Shown in pieces: positions 1 to 7,414 of a stretch of DNA of 16,600 nucleotides (position 1 is its first letter; every line of letters starts with the position of its first letter). The DNA lies in NCBI GenBank assembly GCA_963764805.1, contig CAVXUB010000004.1:1-16600 (forward strand), given 5' to 3'. The position numbers and the translations under genes were made by a program. The notes below the pieces were generated by a model, which was not told the DNA's origin, searched no databases, and worked only from the letters and a program-made list of their open reading frames with translations. Origin of the DNA: CAVXUB01 sp963764805. Lineage in GTDB: Bacteria; Actinomycetota; Acidimicrobiia; Acidimicrobiales; Bog-793.

Positions 1-954
1 GTTGCGCCGCTCGGCCGCAGGAAGGCCCATGGTAACTACCGCCCCGACCGCCGACCGAAGTTGGCCGACATCGGTCGACGCCACCACCGACCCGAGGTTC
101 ACCTCGCCCGGCGGGAGCAACGCCAGCATCGCCAGCGCCAGCAGCATGCCGCAGGCGGTCGCCAGCTCCAGGCCCAGTGCCTGCTGTCGACGGAGGCGCT
201 GGGCACGGCTGAAGCCGTAGGCGACGATGGCACCGGTGAAGAACCCGCCGAGGTGCGCACGCCAGTCGATGCCCGGCACCTCGAAGCTGATCACGAGGTT
301 GATCCCCAGCCACATCAGGACCCACTGCACGTTGGCGCGGTTCTGCCAGCCGATCACGAGCAGGGCTCCCAACAGCCCGAAGATGGCGCCGGAGGCACCG
401 ATCCCGGCCACGTTGAACGGGCTCAGCAGGTACGAGCAGACTTCGCCCCCGACGCCTGCGAGGAGGTACAGGGCGAGGAAGCGCAATCGACCGAGGTTCG
501 CCTCCAGCATCGGTCCGATGAAGTAGAGGCTGAGCATGTTGCTGCCGATGTGCAGCCAACTCTCGTGCAGGAAGGTGGCAGTGAGCAGGCGGTACCACTG
601 CCCGGCCCGGATCGCTCCCGGGATCATCGCGAATCGTCCCACGAACGCCGTATCCATGGCCTCGTGGCTGCCCAGGAACATCGCCAGGTTGAGAGCGATC
701 AGCGCCGCCACAACTGGGGTGATCCCGCCGGTCGTCACCGCCCTCGGCCGGTAGCGGGTGTCGGTTCCCTTGCGTGACCAGCTGCGCACGCATCGGGCGC
801 ACTGCCAGCCGACGGGCGCCTGCACCATGCACTCCCAGCAGATCGGCTGCTCGCATCGGCGGCAGATCGCGGTCGACATGCGGTCGCCGTGCCTGTAGCA
901 GGCTGGACGTGCCGGACCGGTCGGTGGGGCCTGATCCGGCAGGGTCACGCCCAT
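1..954 (-). CDS. Rhomboid family intramembrane serine protease with N-terminal zinc finger (C-terminus off window)
   Basis: Reading from an ATG at 954 the frame stays open for 318 codons to the window edge, so the stop is not seen. Residues 19-55 carry paired metal-ligand motifs (C19/H22, C31/C34, C39/C42, C52/C55), which looks like a B-box or zinc-ribbon finger. Then come several hydrophobic segments from about residue 78 with rhomboid hallmarks: H135 and N139 in the HIGSN stretch, the catalytic serine S188 in GASG, and the catalytic histidine H234 in RAHLGG. Rhomboids cleave substrate transmembrane helices inside the membrane; the substrate here is unknown. The finger-plus-rhomboid layout is familiar in actinobacteria, and the finger is presumably cytosolic. 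The gene diverges from the MOSC gene with about 50 bp between starts. Family assignment is firm from the Ser/His pair and spacing; biological role is not known. Confidence 0.93.
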   Translation of the reverse strand, partial: MGVTLPDQAPPTGPARPACYRHGDRMSTAICRRCEQPICWECMVQAPVGWQCARCVRSWSRKGTDTRYRPRAVTTGGITPVVAALIALNLAMFLGSHEAMDTAFVGRFAMIPGAIRAGQWYRLLTATFLHESWLHIGSNMLSLYFIGPMLEANLGRLRFLALYLLAGVGGEVCSYLLSPFNVAGIGASGAIFGLLGALLVIGWQNRANVQWVLMWLGINLVISFEVPGIDWRAHLGGFFTGAIVAYGFSRAQRLRRQQALGLELATACGMLLALAMLALLPPGEVNLGSVVASTDVGQLRSAVGAVVTMGLPAAERRN

Positions 955-1009
955 ATCCTGCCCGACGGGCCGCCTTGCCCCGTACGCGGGCGGGCGACAT
1001 CCTTTGAAT

Positions 1010-1642
1010 GTGGAGACCGCGCTGCGAGACCCCTCTGAGGAGGAGGACGATCCGGGTCCTCCGCTTGCTCCGGACGGCGTTCCTTTCAGGTCCGCCGAAG
1101 AGTTGCTGGCCGGCGTGGACGAGGTGTGCGGCTCACCGGACGACGGGGGCACGCTGGAACTGGTCGTCAGGCGCCCCTCCCCGGGCGAGCGGGAGTCGTT
1201 GCAGGAGGCGATCCTCGATCGGACCGTCGGGCTGGTCGGCGACAACTGGCTCACAAAGGGGAGCTCCTCGACGCCTGATCGCAAGTCGCATCCCGACAAG
1301 CAGGTCACCCTGATGAACTGCCGGGCGGCACAGCTCGTGTCCGGCAGCCCGGATCGTTGGGCTCTGGCCGGTGACCAGTTGTACGTCGACCTGGCGCTCG
1401 GCTACGCCAATCTGCCGCCCGGCACCCGCCTCGCCGTGGGCAGCGCCGTGGTGGAGGTGACGGAACCACCCCACAAGGGATGCGGGAAGTTCGTGGCGCG
1501 CTTCGGGAGGGAGGCGATGCGGTTGTTCAACTCACCCTTGGGCCGGGAGCTGAACATGAGGGGCATCAACGCCAGGGTGGTCGTTCCAGGGGTGGTCCGG
1601 CTGGGGGACGAGATCCGCAAAGTACTCCCTGCCGGAGACTGA
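1010..1642 (+). CDS. MOSC domain-containing protein
   Basis: The C-terminal half matches the MOSC fold (molybdenum cofactor sulfurase C-terminal domain): a GDQLYVDL segment, NLPPGTRLAVG, a PPHKGCGKF segment with the likely conserved cysteine about 158 residues in, and a closing RGINARVV...GD pattern. MOSC domains are thought to bind sulfur or molybdopterin via that cysteine. Stand-alone actinobacterial members of about 210 residues have no proven substrate, and the acidic N-terminal 60 residues give no further clue. Start is uncertain: a GTG at 1010 and a TTG at 1004 are both in frame and neither has a clear Shine-Dalgarno sequence; I chose GTG. The gene is followed at about 107 bp by the mannosyltransferase on the same strand. 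Confidence 0.85.
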   Translation: METALRDPSEEEDDPGPPLAPDGVPFRSAEELLAGVDEVCGSPDDGGTLELVVRRPSPGERESLQEAILDRTVGLVGDNWLTKGSSSTPDRKSHPDKQVTLMNCRAAQLVSGSPDRWALAGDQLYVDLALGYANLPPGTRLAVGSAVVEVTEPPHKGCGKFVARFGREAMRLFNSPLGRELNMRGINARVVVPGVVRLGDEIRKVLPAGD

Positions 1643-1749
1643 GCAGCGGCTGAGTGGCGGCGGTGGTCGCCTGCGCGGGATAGTTTCGAGGTATCGAGAC
1701 CGAGGTCGCCACACCTGTTCCAGCGCGCCCGAGGGCCGCCGGCGGGGGA

Positions 1750-3202
1750 GTGCTGACCGCCGCAGCGATCGGCTTCGCAGGCTCGCTCCTGGTGCTGGCT
1801 GGGTCGGCCCAAGGCCGCTCGCCGTTCGCCGTGAAGCTGGCCGGCGCCTGGTTCTTCGGCGACGGGCCGGGAGGTCCCGCTCGCTTGGCAGGCGCCGCTG
1901 CGGATCAGCGGATCGTGGGTGTGGCGCTCGTCTACGCCGGCGTCCTCGGGTTGGTCAGCGGTTGGCTGCTCATGCTCCGGCGCCCCGGCCGTCTGCGAAC
2001 GATGAGGTTGGTGGGAGCAGCTTGGGCTCTTCCTCTCCTCGTGGGGCCGCCGCTGTTCAGCCGCGACGTCTACTCCTACGTCGCACAGGGCCGGATGTTG
2101 ACGGAGGGGCTCAACCCCTACCGGCAAGGGCCGCAGAGCCTCGGCCCGGGACACGTGTTGTCGCTCGTCGATCCGCTCTGGCGGGGCGTGCACGCTCCTT
2201 ACGGCCCGCTCTTCGAGCGGCTGTCACAGCTCGTGGTGACCCTTTCCGGCCACGATCCCGCGGTGGCTGCGGCCGGCTTCCGGTTGCTTGCCCTTGCCGG
2301 TGTCGTGCTCATCGCCTGGGCGGTGCCGTCGATCGCAGCGTCGATCGGCCGTGATCCGCGCAGCGCCTTCGCCCTCGCGGGGATGAACCCCTTGATATTG
2401 CTGACGTTCGTCGGGGGCGCTCACAACGACGCCCTGATGCTCGGCCTTCTTTAGTGGTGGCTGCGCCTTGGCGCTGCGCGGCCAGTGGCTGGCGGGAGTC
2501 GTCGCTTGCAGCTTGGCTGCGGAAGTGAAGGCGCCGGCACTGGTCGCCGTCGTGTTCATCGGCTGGTGGGCGGCTTCGGCTCGCAGCCCGGCGCGGCCGG
2601 CGCGGCCCCCACTCGCGTGGCGCGTGCTGGGGGCGCTCGCTGCGCTGGTGCTCGCATTGCTGCTGATCGCCGCCATGAGTGCGGTGGCCGGGCTCGGTTG
2701 GGGCTTTGTCGGGACGATGCTGGCGCCCGAGAGGGTGGTGTCGTGGCTCGACCCGGCAACGGCCGCCGGGCTTTCCCTGTCCCACCTCGTCTCGCTGCTC
2801 GGGCTCGGGGTCCATCGAGCCGGCCTCGTCGACGTGGCGCGGGTAGTCGGAATCTGCGCTGCCGCTGCCATCGGCGTCCTCCTTCTCCTTAGATCGGACA
2901 GGGAGACAGCCCCGGAGGCGCTCGGTTGGACGATGTTGGCGCTTGCCCTGCTCGGGCCGGTCGTGTGGCCCTGGTACGAGACTTGGGGGCTCGTCCTGCT
3001 GGGTAGTGCCGCTGTGACGGGCTGGCGGCGGGGGGTGCTCGTCGTCCTCTCGGGGATCGGATGCGTGGCCGATGTGCCGAGCTCGTCCTATCTCGTCGAC
3101 GGGTCGCCCGTCCTCGTGGCCTTCTTGTGGGGCGTGCTCGCGGTGATGCTGGCCGGCACCGTCTCCGTCGCCCTTCGCTCACGCCCGGCTCGGCTCCTAT
3201 GA
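1750..3202 (+). pseudogene. mptB: MptB-like polyprenol-phosphomannose-dependent mannosyltransferase (GT-C), interrupted by a +1 frameshift
   Basis: Two adjacent frames together encode one GT-C integral membrane glycosyltransferase. The first (1750-2454, GTG start) has N-terminal hydrophobic segments, the luminal SRDVYSY motif with D106, AQGRM, a HAPYGPLF segment at 149-156 and GGAHNDALM near 222-230, all typical of actinobacterial MptB/MptA-type alpha-1,6-mannosyltransferases. It stops at TAG 2452-2454. The same protein resumes in the next frame from 2453 with the expected SLAAEVKAPAL segment and more membrane helices, ending at TGA 3200-3202. Skipping one T in the CTTCTTT run gives a continuous 483-residue product, a normal family length. 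In mycobacteria and corynebacteria MptB elongates the lipomannan core; the glycan here is unknown. The stop overlaps the next start (ATGA), implying coupling to comB. Either an assembly error, a true lesion, or recoding. A GGGGGAG stretch abuts the start, closer than a usual ribosome site. Confidence 0.8.
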
Positions 3203-3909
3203 CCGCTCGACAGCTCGCCGTGCACTTTGTCTGGGGACTGGCTGGTGTCCGGTCTGTTGCGGAAGGCGAAGGGACGGTTGTCGTGGTGGACGTGCTGCGT
3301 TTCGCGACCGCCGTCGAGGCGGCCGTGACCCGTGGAGCGTTCGTCCACCCGGTGGCGTGGGAAAGCGGCTCGGCGCCGACCGGCACTCGCCTCGGCTCGT
3401 TGTCCCCGGTCGAGATGTTGGGGATGGAGGCGGGCGACCATGTCGCTCTCCGCTCGCCCAACGGGGCGACCTGCTCTGTCGAGGCCGGCCGCCGCTCCGG
3501 TGTCGTCGTGGCTGCCTGCCTTCGCAACCACGAACGCGTCGCCTCCTGGCTGATCGACGCCCCCGGGCCGATAACCGTGGTCTCCTGCGGTGAGCTCTGG
3601 GGCGACGGCTCGCTGCGGCCGAGCATCGAGGACCTGCTGGGAGCGGGCGCCGTGATCGAAGGCCTACGGCAGGCCGGTCTCACCTGTAGTGCGGAGGCGA
3701 TGTCGGCGGCCGATTCGTGGCGGGGAGCTGAGAGCTCCTGGGCGGGCCGGGTGCGATCCAGCATGTCGGCTCTCGAGCTGCTCGAACGGGGCGCCGGAGC
3801 GGATCTCGAGTACGCCCTCGCCGACGCCCGCAGCGCCGTCGTGCCTGTCCTGCGCGACGGCGTGTTCGCGGCGGCACCTAGTGGCTCGACGGCCCCAGGT
3901 GTTCGATGA
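3199..3909 (+). CDS. comB: 2-phosphosulfolactate phosphatase family protein (ComB)
   Basis: The 236-residue product has the ComB family pattern: VVDVLRFATA at residues 29-38 with the metal-binding aspartate D31, LRSPNGAT at 84-91, an SCGELW segment near 129 and the SIEDLLGAGAV segment at 142-152. In methanogens ComB is a Mg-dependent phosphatase that converts 2-phosphosulfolactate to sulfolactate for coenzyme M. Most actinobacteria carrying a homologue do not make coenzyme M by that route, so the true substrate here is open. I chose the ATG at 3199 because it overlaps the upstream stop in an ATGA junction; the frame is open further upstream but only as a shadow of the mannosyltransferase gene. 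The 3' end overlaps the convergent Nudix gene by 32 bp. Confidence 0.85.
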   Translation: MTARQLAVHFVWGLAGVRSVAEGEGTVVVVDVLRFATAVEAAVTRGAFVHPVAWESGSAPTGTRLGSLSPVEMLGMEAGDHVALRSPNGATCSVEAGRRSGVVVAACLRNHERVASWLIDAPGPITVVSCGELWGDGSLRPSIEDLLGAGAVIEGLRQAGLTCSAEAMSAADSWRGAESSWAGRVRSSMSALELLERGAGADLEYALADARSAVVPVLRDGVFAAAPSGSTAPGVR

Positions 3910-4357
3910 GGCGGTCGACGAACGGCACCTGTCCCTTCGACAGGCGGTTCCTCGCCACGGCGACGGAAGTCCACTCCGCCCGATCGACCTCCGGAAAGCT
4001 GCAGATCCGACCCGACTTCGGCGGCCATTCGAGCTCGAAGTGGTTGCTCTTCACGTCGCCGTCGCAGATCGATCCACCCTCGGCGGCAAAGATCCGCAGC
4101 CGCTTGCCGCTCGGCTGGCGGATCTCACCGAGATCGATGCGCTCGCCGTCCGGCGGGTCCTGCCCGAGCTCCTCGCGGAACTCGCGGTCAGCCGCGGCCG
4201 AAGGCTCCTCGTAGGGCTCGTACTCGCCTTTGGCGATCGACCACGCGCCCTCCTCCTTGTGAACCCAGAAAGGGCCGCCCGGATGCACGAGCAGCAGCTC
4301 CAGCTCGCCGCCCTCTTGTCTGCGGAAGGCGAGCAGCCCTGCGCTCAGCTTGACCAT
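3878..4357 (-). CDS. Nudix hydrolase (COG4119-like)
   Basis: This 159-residue protein holds a complete Nudix box at residues 44-65: G44, then E50 after five residues, then R58-E59 and E62-E63-x-G65, which matches GX5EX7REUXEEXG. Nudix enzymes hydrolyse a nucleoside diphosphate linked to another group using Mg held by the box glutamates. The surrounding sequence (LLLVHPGGPFWVHKEEGAWSI before the box, and LEWPPKSG and FPEVDRAEW after it) fits the small predicted NTP pyrophosphohydrolase group COG4119. The substrate cannot be read from sequence. The gene starts 5 bp after the stop of the DUF2510 gene, so they are likely cotranscribed, and its last 32 bp overlap comB tail to tail. Confidence 0.9.
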   Translation of the reverse strand: MVKLSAGLLAFRRQEGGELELLLVHPGGPFWVHKEEGAWSIAKGEYEPYEEPSAAADREFREELGQDPPDGERIDLGEIRQPSGKRLRIFAAEGGSICDGDVKSNHFELEWPPKSGRICSFPEVDRAEWTSVAVARNRLSKGQVPFVDRLIEHLGPSSH

Positions 4358-4362
4358 CGGCC

Positions 4363-4851
4363 CTACCGATGGGCAAGCGTGTAGACCGATAGCCCGATGA
4401 CTGCGACGGCGAGGACGATCGCCACGGGAGCCATCCGCTCCCGCCGCCGGTTCGCACGCACGGCCATCAGCAAAGGCACGAAGCCGAAGATCACGAAGTG
4501 GGCGAGCAGGTCGATCGCCACATAAGCCAGCCCCACAGCGACCGCGATTGCACTCATCCGGTTCAGCGCCCAGAAGCCGCTACCGGCTGGCGGCCCTGCA
4601 AAGCGACTCGGGCTCGAGTAGGGCGGCGGGTTCCCCGACTGCGAGTAGCCGGCTTGCGGATAGCCCGCCTGCGGATAGCCGGCCTGCGAATACCCGGCTT
4701 GGCCGTAACCAGCTTGGCCGTATGGGGACGCGCTGCTCCCTGGTACCGGGTGCGTGTGCTCCGTCCACCTGGTCCCGTCCCACCAGCGCAGGCCGCTCGA
4801 CGGGTTGCCCGGATCCGGGTGCCAGCCTGCAGGGGTGCCCGAATCGCTCAT
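4363..4851 (-). CDS. DUF2510 membrane protein with QAGY repeats
   Basis: An ATG at 4851 gives 162 residues; a longer frame upstream lacks support, and a GGAGAGG sequence sits about 10 nt before this ATG. Residues 8-34 form a DUF2510 module (AGWHPDPG, LRWWDGTRWTEH), a short Trp-rich cytosolic domain common in actinobacterial membrane proteins with unknown binding role. Residues 45-73 are five near-perfect QAGY-type pentapeptide units, followed by a Pro/Ser linker. Hydrophobic stretches at about 99-131 and 141-159 make two or three membrane helices, separated by the basic stretch RANRRRER. Topology suggests the DUF2510 head is inside the cell. The ATG overlaps the stop of a possible 62-aa ORF upstream in an ATGA junction, and the Nudix gene follows after 5 bp. 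Confidence 0.85.
   Translation of the reverse strand: MSDSGTPAGWHPDPGNPSSGLRWWDGTRWTEHTHPVPGSSASPYGQAGYGQAGYSQAGYPQAGYPQAGYSQSGNPPPYSSPSRFAGPPAGSGFWALNRMSAIAVAVGLAYVAIDLLAHFVIFGFVPLLMAVRANRRRERMAPVAIVLAVAVIGLSVYTLAHR
4642..4716. repeat. Five tandem 15-bp units inside the DUF2510 gene
   Basis: Five degenerate 15-bp units run head to tail, each ending in a CTTG/CCTG pattern on the plus strand. They encode the QAGY[GSP] pentapeptides of the DUF2510 protein on the minus strand. The third-base differences between units suggest the repeat is old and kept for its protein sequence. Copy number may vary between strains by slippage. Confidence 0.85.
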
Positions 4852-5036
4852 CTCACTACGACCTCTCCGCTGCTCGGACGCAGCTGTTCGACAGCCACGG
4901 TTTGTGCGCTGGACCCGCAAATCGTACGCCCTGTGGTCGACATGCTGAGTGCCATACCGACTCGAGGCACGGCGCCGCCGGGTCCCGATCCGCAGACGAG
5001 AGGCTCCGTGAATGTGACCTCCACGGCCGATGGCAT
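4848..5036 (-). CDS. Possible small hypothetical ORF (62 aa)
   Basis: An ATG at 5036 opens a 62-codon frame that fills the gap between the APH-like gene (stop at 5046) and the DUF2510 gene. It starts about 10 bp after the upstream stop, and its TGA overlaps the downstream ATG as ATGA, which is how coupled genes are usually arranged in this window. The product is not recognised: it starts MPSAVEVTFTEPLV, has two cysteines, and shows no signal peptide or membrane helix. There is no strong ribosome binding site. The fit to its neighbours is the only argument, so it may simply be an open intergenic frame. Confidence 0.3.
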   Translation of the reverse strand: MPSAVEVTFTEPLVCGSGPGGAVPRVGMALSMSTTGRTICGSSAQTVAVEQLRPSSGEVVVR

Positions 5037-5045
5037 CGCCAGGAC

Positions 5046-6027
5046 TCAGATGTCGATGCTCAGCACCATCTCCAACACCGACGCCGCACTGTTCTCCAGC
5101 TCCAGCAGGGGTGCCGCCAACAGCATCTCGACCTGAGCCTCAGCAAACTGCTTGTCGGCACCATCGGCAATCGCAGTGGATGCCATCGCGTGCAGGAAGT
5201 TGAGCAGCGTGGCAAAACCCACCGAGAAGTCGGTGATTCCTTCGATGCCGAGGTCGTGTTTGCCGGTGGCAGCCACGTAGCCGCCGACGAACGCCTCCAC
5301 GGCTGCGCGCGATTGCTCTGTCCCGTTGTGGCTCCAGAGGAGGAGCGCCGCCCCCAGCTCTCTTCCTGGCGCCATGGGGCCCGCATTCTCCCAGTCGAGG
5401 ACCATCAGTCCGCCTGCTCCGGGCGGGCAGGACGTTCTCGGGCTGAAAGTCACGGTGGCAGATGATCGTGGGCTTCGGCCGGGCGGACGCCGTCAACCGA
5501 GCAAGCTCTCCCAGGACTACCGCCTGGTCGCGGAGGTTCGCTGCCCAGGCTCGGCCGGTCTGTCGAGCCGAGCCCGCCAGCTCCCGCCATTGGGTGGCGG
5601 TCGGTGCCGACAGGTACCACGGATCGACGAGCTCGGCGGTCGGCTCTCCGATGCGGTGCAGGGTGCCGAGGATCCTCCCGGCATCGGCGTGCGTGTCGAC
5701 ACCAATGGGCTGAACGTGCTCGGAGACGTCCGCCCACTCGTAGACCCGCAACCGCCGATCGCAGGCCTCGGTGACCACACGCCCGTCGGGAGCGACGATC
5801 GGGCAAGGGAGCGGTAATCCGGCCGCTGCCGCTTTCAGCTGGAACTCGACGTCGGCGGGCGTTGGAGGGGCCACCACCCAGTCGGCTAGCAGCTTCACCG
5901 CGAACCGACCGCCGGTTGTCTCGAGGCGATGGATCTCTCCCATCGCACCTCTGGCCACGAAGGTCAATGGCGCAACTGCAGATCCGATCCCATAGAGCTC
6001 GGCGATCGCCTGGGGGAGCTCATCCAT
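5046..6027 (-). pseudogene. Aminoglycoside phosphotransferase (APH)-family kinase, interrupted by a one-base frameshift
   Basis: From ATG 6027 the first frame gives 202 residues with an APH/choline-kinase fold: a Gly-rich ARGAMGEIHRL loop, FAVKLL with lysine K45, YEWAD hinge, and the catalytic loop HRDFQPEN at 191-198. The family then needs a Mg-binding aspartate; it appears as MVLDWENAGP only in a different frame. Dropping one base in the G run at 5421-5427 (plus strand) joins the two frames into a 326-residue protein that continues to the stop at 5046. So the active site is split across the lesion and the gene as written is dead. Known family members phosphorylate small-molecule or sugar hydroxyls; resistance is only one of many roles, so no drug is implied. 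The start overlaps the upstream methyltransferase stop by 8 nt, so it belongs to the GNAT-methyltransferase-kinase operon. Confidence 0.82.
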
Positions 6028-6805
6028 CGGCCGGCCCTCGCAGGCGCGCCACGACCCCGCGGAGGTCACCGTCTTCGTCGTACCAGCTGTTCGCCTCCAC
6101 GAAACCTGCCCGTTCCAACTCCATACGCACCGCCTGTTCCTGCCGTCCACCGACCTCGAGCAGAAGGGCACCCCCCAAGCGCAGCAACCGAGAAGACGCT
6201 GCGATGACCCTGCGCACGACCGCCAAGCCGTCATCCCCACCGTCGAGAGCATGGAGAGGCTCGTACCGAGTCACATCGGCAGGAAGGAACCGCATCTCGG
6301 CAGTCGGCACGTAAGGCGCCACGGCCGTGACCACGTCCACGCCGGGGTCGCCAGCCCGCAAGGGCCCGTCGAGATCGCCGACGATCACCCGAATGCCGTT
6401 GGACCGAGCGCAGCGTGCAGCCGTCAGGTCGAGATCGACGCCGAGCACGCGAGCCCCAGGCACGGTCGCCTGCATGTGGGCTGCGATCGCGCCCGCACCT
6501 GTGCAGAAGTCGATCGCACGGCCGCCGCGAGGAAGCAGAGCGGCAGCCCGCCCCGCCAGCTCCTCGCTCTGCAGGCGAGGCACATAGAGGCCGCGCCCGA
6601 TTCGGAGGGTCTGGCCCGCAAAGACGATCCTTCCGGTGATCCAGGCAAGAGGCTCCCCTTGCTCACGGCGCACCAACCACTCGTCGAGCACGAGGTCGCT
6701 CGGTGCCGCAGCGACCAGCTCTTCTGCCTCTTCTCCGGCAGCCACGCATCCCGCCAGCGCGAGGCGCCGAGCAACCTTGCGGGAGATCCTGCCGTCATCA
6801 CCCAC
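6020..6805 (-). CDS. PrmC/HemK-related SAM-dependent methyltransferase
   Basis: The 261-residue product has a class I methyltransferase core: SAM-binding DFCTGAGAIA at 99-108, the acidic GVDLD at 122-126, and a YEPLHALDGGDDGL segment at 181-194 that is characteristic of PrmC (release-factor glutamine methyltransferase) relatives. It best fits the shorter actinobacterial PrmC-related group whose substrate is unknown. The usual catalytic (N/D)PPY or NAPY motif reads VAPY at 162-165, so the amide-binding Asn is missing. The GTG start at 6805 overlaps the upstream GNAT stop by 8 nt, and the stop overlaps the kinase start by 8 nt, indicating a coupled operon. True PrmC would normally sit next to prfA, which is not here. 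Confidence 0.85.
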   Translation of the reverse strand: MGDDGRISRKVARRLALAGCVAAGEEAEELVAAAPSDLVLDEWLVRREQGEPLAWITGRIVFAGQTLRIGRGLYVPRLQSEELAGRAAALLPRGGRAIDFCTGAGAIAAHMQATVPGARVLGVDLDLTAARCARSNGIRVIVGDLDGPLRAGDPGVDVVTAVAPYVPTAEMRFLPADVTRYEPLHALDGGDDGLAVVRRVIAASSRLLRLGGALLLEVGGRQEQAVRMELERAGFVEANSWYDEDGDLRGVVARLRGPADG

Positions 6806-7358
6806 GGGCTTGCCACTCCGAGGCCAGGATCGACATCAGATGAGCGTCGACCCACTCGCCGTCCCACCTGAGTGCCTGTCGTTTTGTTCCCTCGACCCTG
6901 AAGCCGACCTTCTCGTAGACGTGCCTGGCGCGGGGATTGAAGTCGTACACCTCGAGCTCGATCCGGTTCACGCCCACCGTCTCGAACGCGTACCCCAGCA
7001 CCAGCCGTGTCGCCTCGGTACCCAGCCCCTTGCCGTAGAAGGAGGGCCGGGCGAGGAGGATCCTGAAGCCGCAGGACAGGTTATGAGTATCCAGATGGTT
7101 CAAGACCACCTCGCCCGCCCACAGTCCCGTCGAGCGCTCGATGATCGAGAGATCGATGCGGTCGTGCTCGTTCGCCCTCGTGGCGTACCACTCCTCGGCG
7201 CCTGCGAGCGTGCCGACGCCGAGATGCGACCCCGTCATGCGAAGAGTCTCGGGATCGAGCGTGGTCAATCCCACTGCATCGGTTCTATCCACGGGACGCA
7301 GGATCACGAGGTCGCCGAGGAGCGTCGGCTTCAGGGCGAACGAGATGGGAGTGGTCAC
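6798..7358 (-). CDS. GNAT family N-acetyltransferase (RimJ/RimL type)
   Basis: The 186-residue protein has the GNAT fold: an N-terminal LVILRPV strand, a FRILLARPSFYGKGLGTEA segment around 98-116 holding the acetyl-CoA pyrophosphate loop (GKGLG), and the closing RIELEVYDFNPRARHVYEKVGF pattern near 132-153 typical of RimJ-like members. These transfer acetyl from acetyl-CoA to protein N-termini or small amines; the acceptor is unknown. I chose GTG 7358 because a GAGG lies just before it and homology starts about ten residues later; the frame is open far upstream but only in the shadow of the DUF2510 gene. It is first in the three-gene overlap with the methyltransferase and kinase. Confidence 0.87.
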   Translation of the reverse strand: MTTPISFALKPTLLGDLVILRPVDRTDAVGLTTLDPETLRMTGSHLGVGTLAGAEEWYATRANEHDRIDLSIIERSTGLWAGEVVLNHLDTHNLSCGFRILLARPSFYGKGLGTEATRLVLGYAFETVGVNRIELEVYDFNPRARHVYEKVGFRVEGTKRQALRWDGEWVDAHLMSILASEWQARG

Positions 7359-7414
7359 GCCTCGATTCTTGTTGCCGGCGCTCCATACCGCGGTGCGTCG
7401 GATCGACGGGATTC

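Noticed and set aside
61..777. 238-codon plus-strand open frame
   Set aside because: It is antisense to the rhomboid gene, whose protein has catalytic and membrane motifs; the plus frame has a low-complexity His/Glu/Arg composition typical of GC-rich shadows.
2889..4028. Long minus-strand frame over comB and the mannosyltransferase end
   Set aside because: Composition is Arg/Pro/Ser-rich with no motif, and the plus strand there encodes recognisable families.
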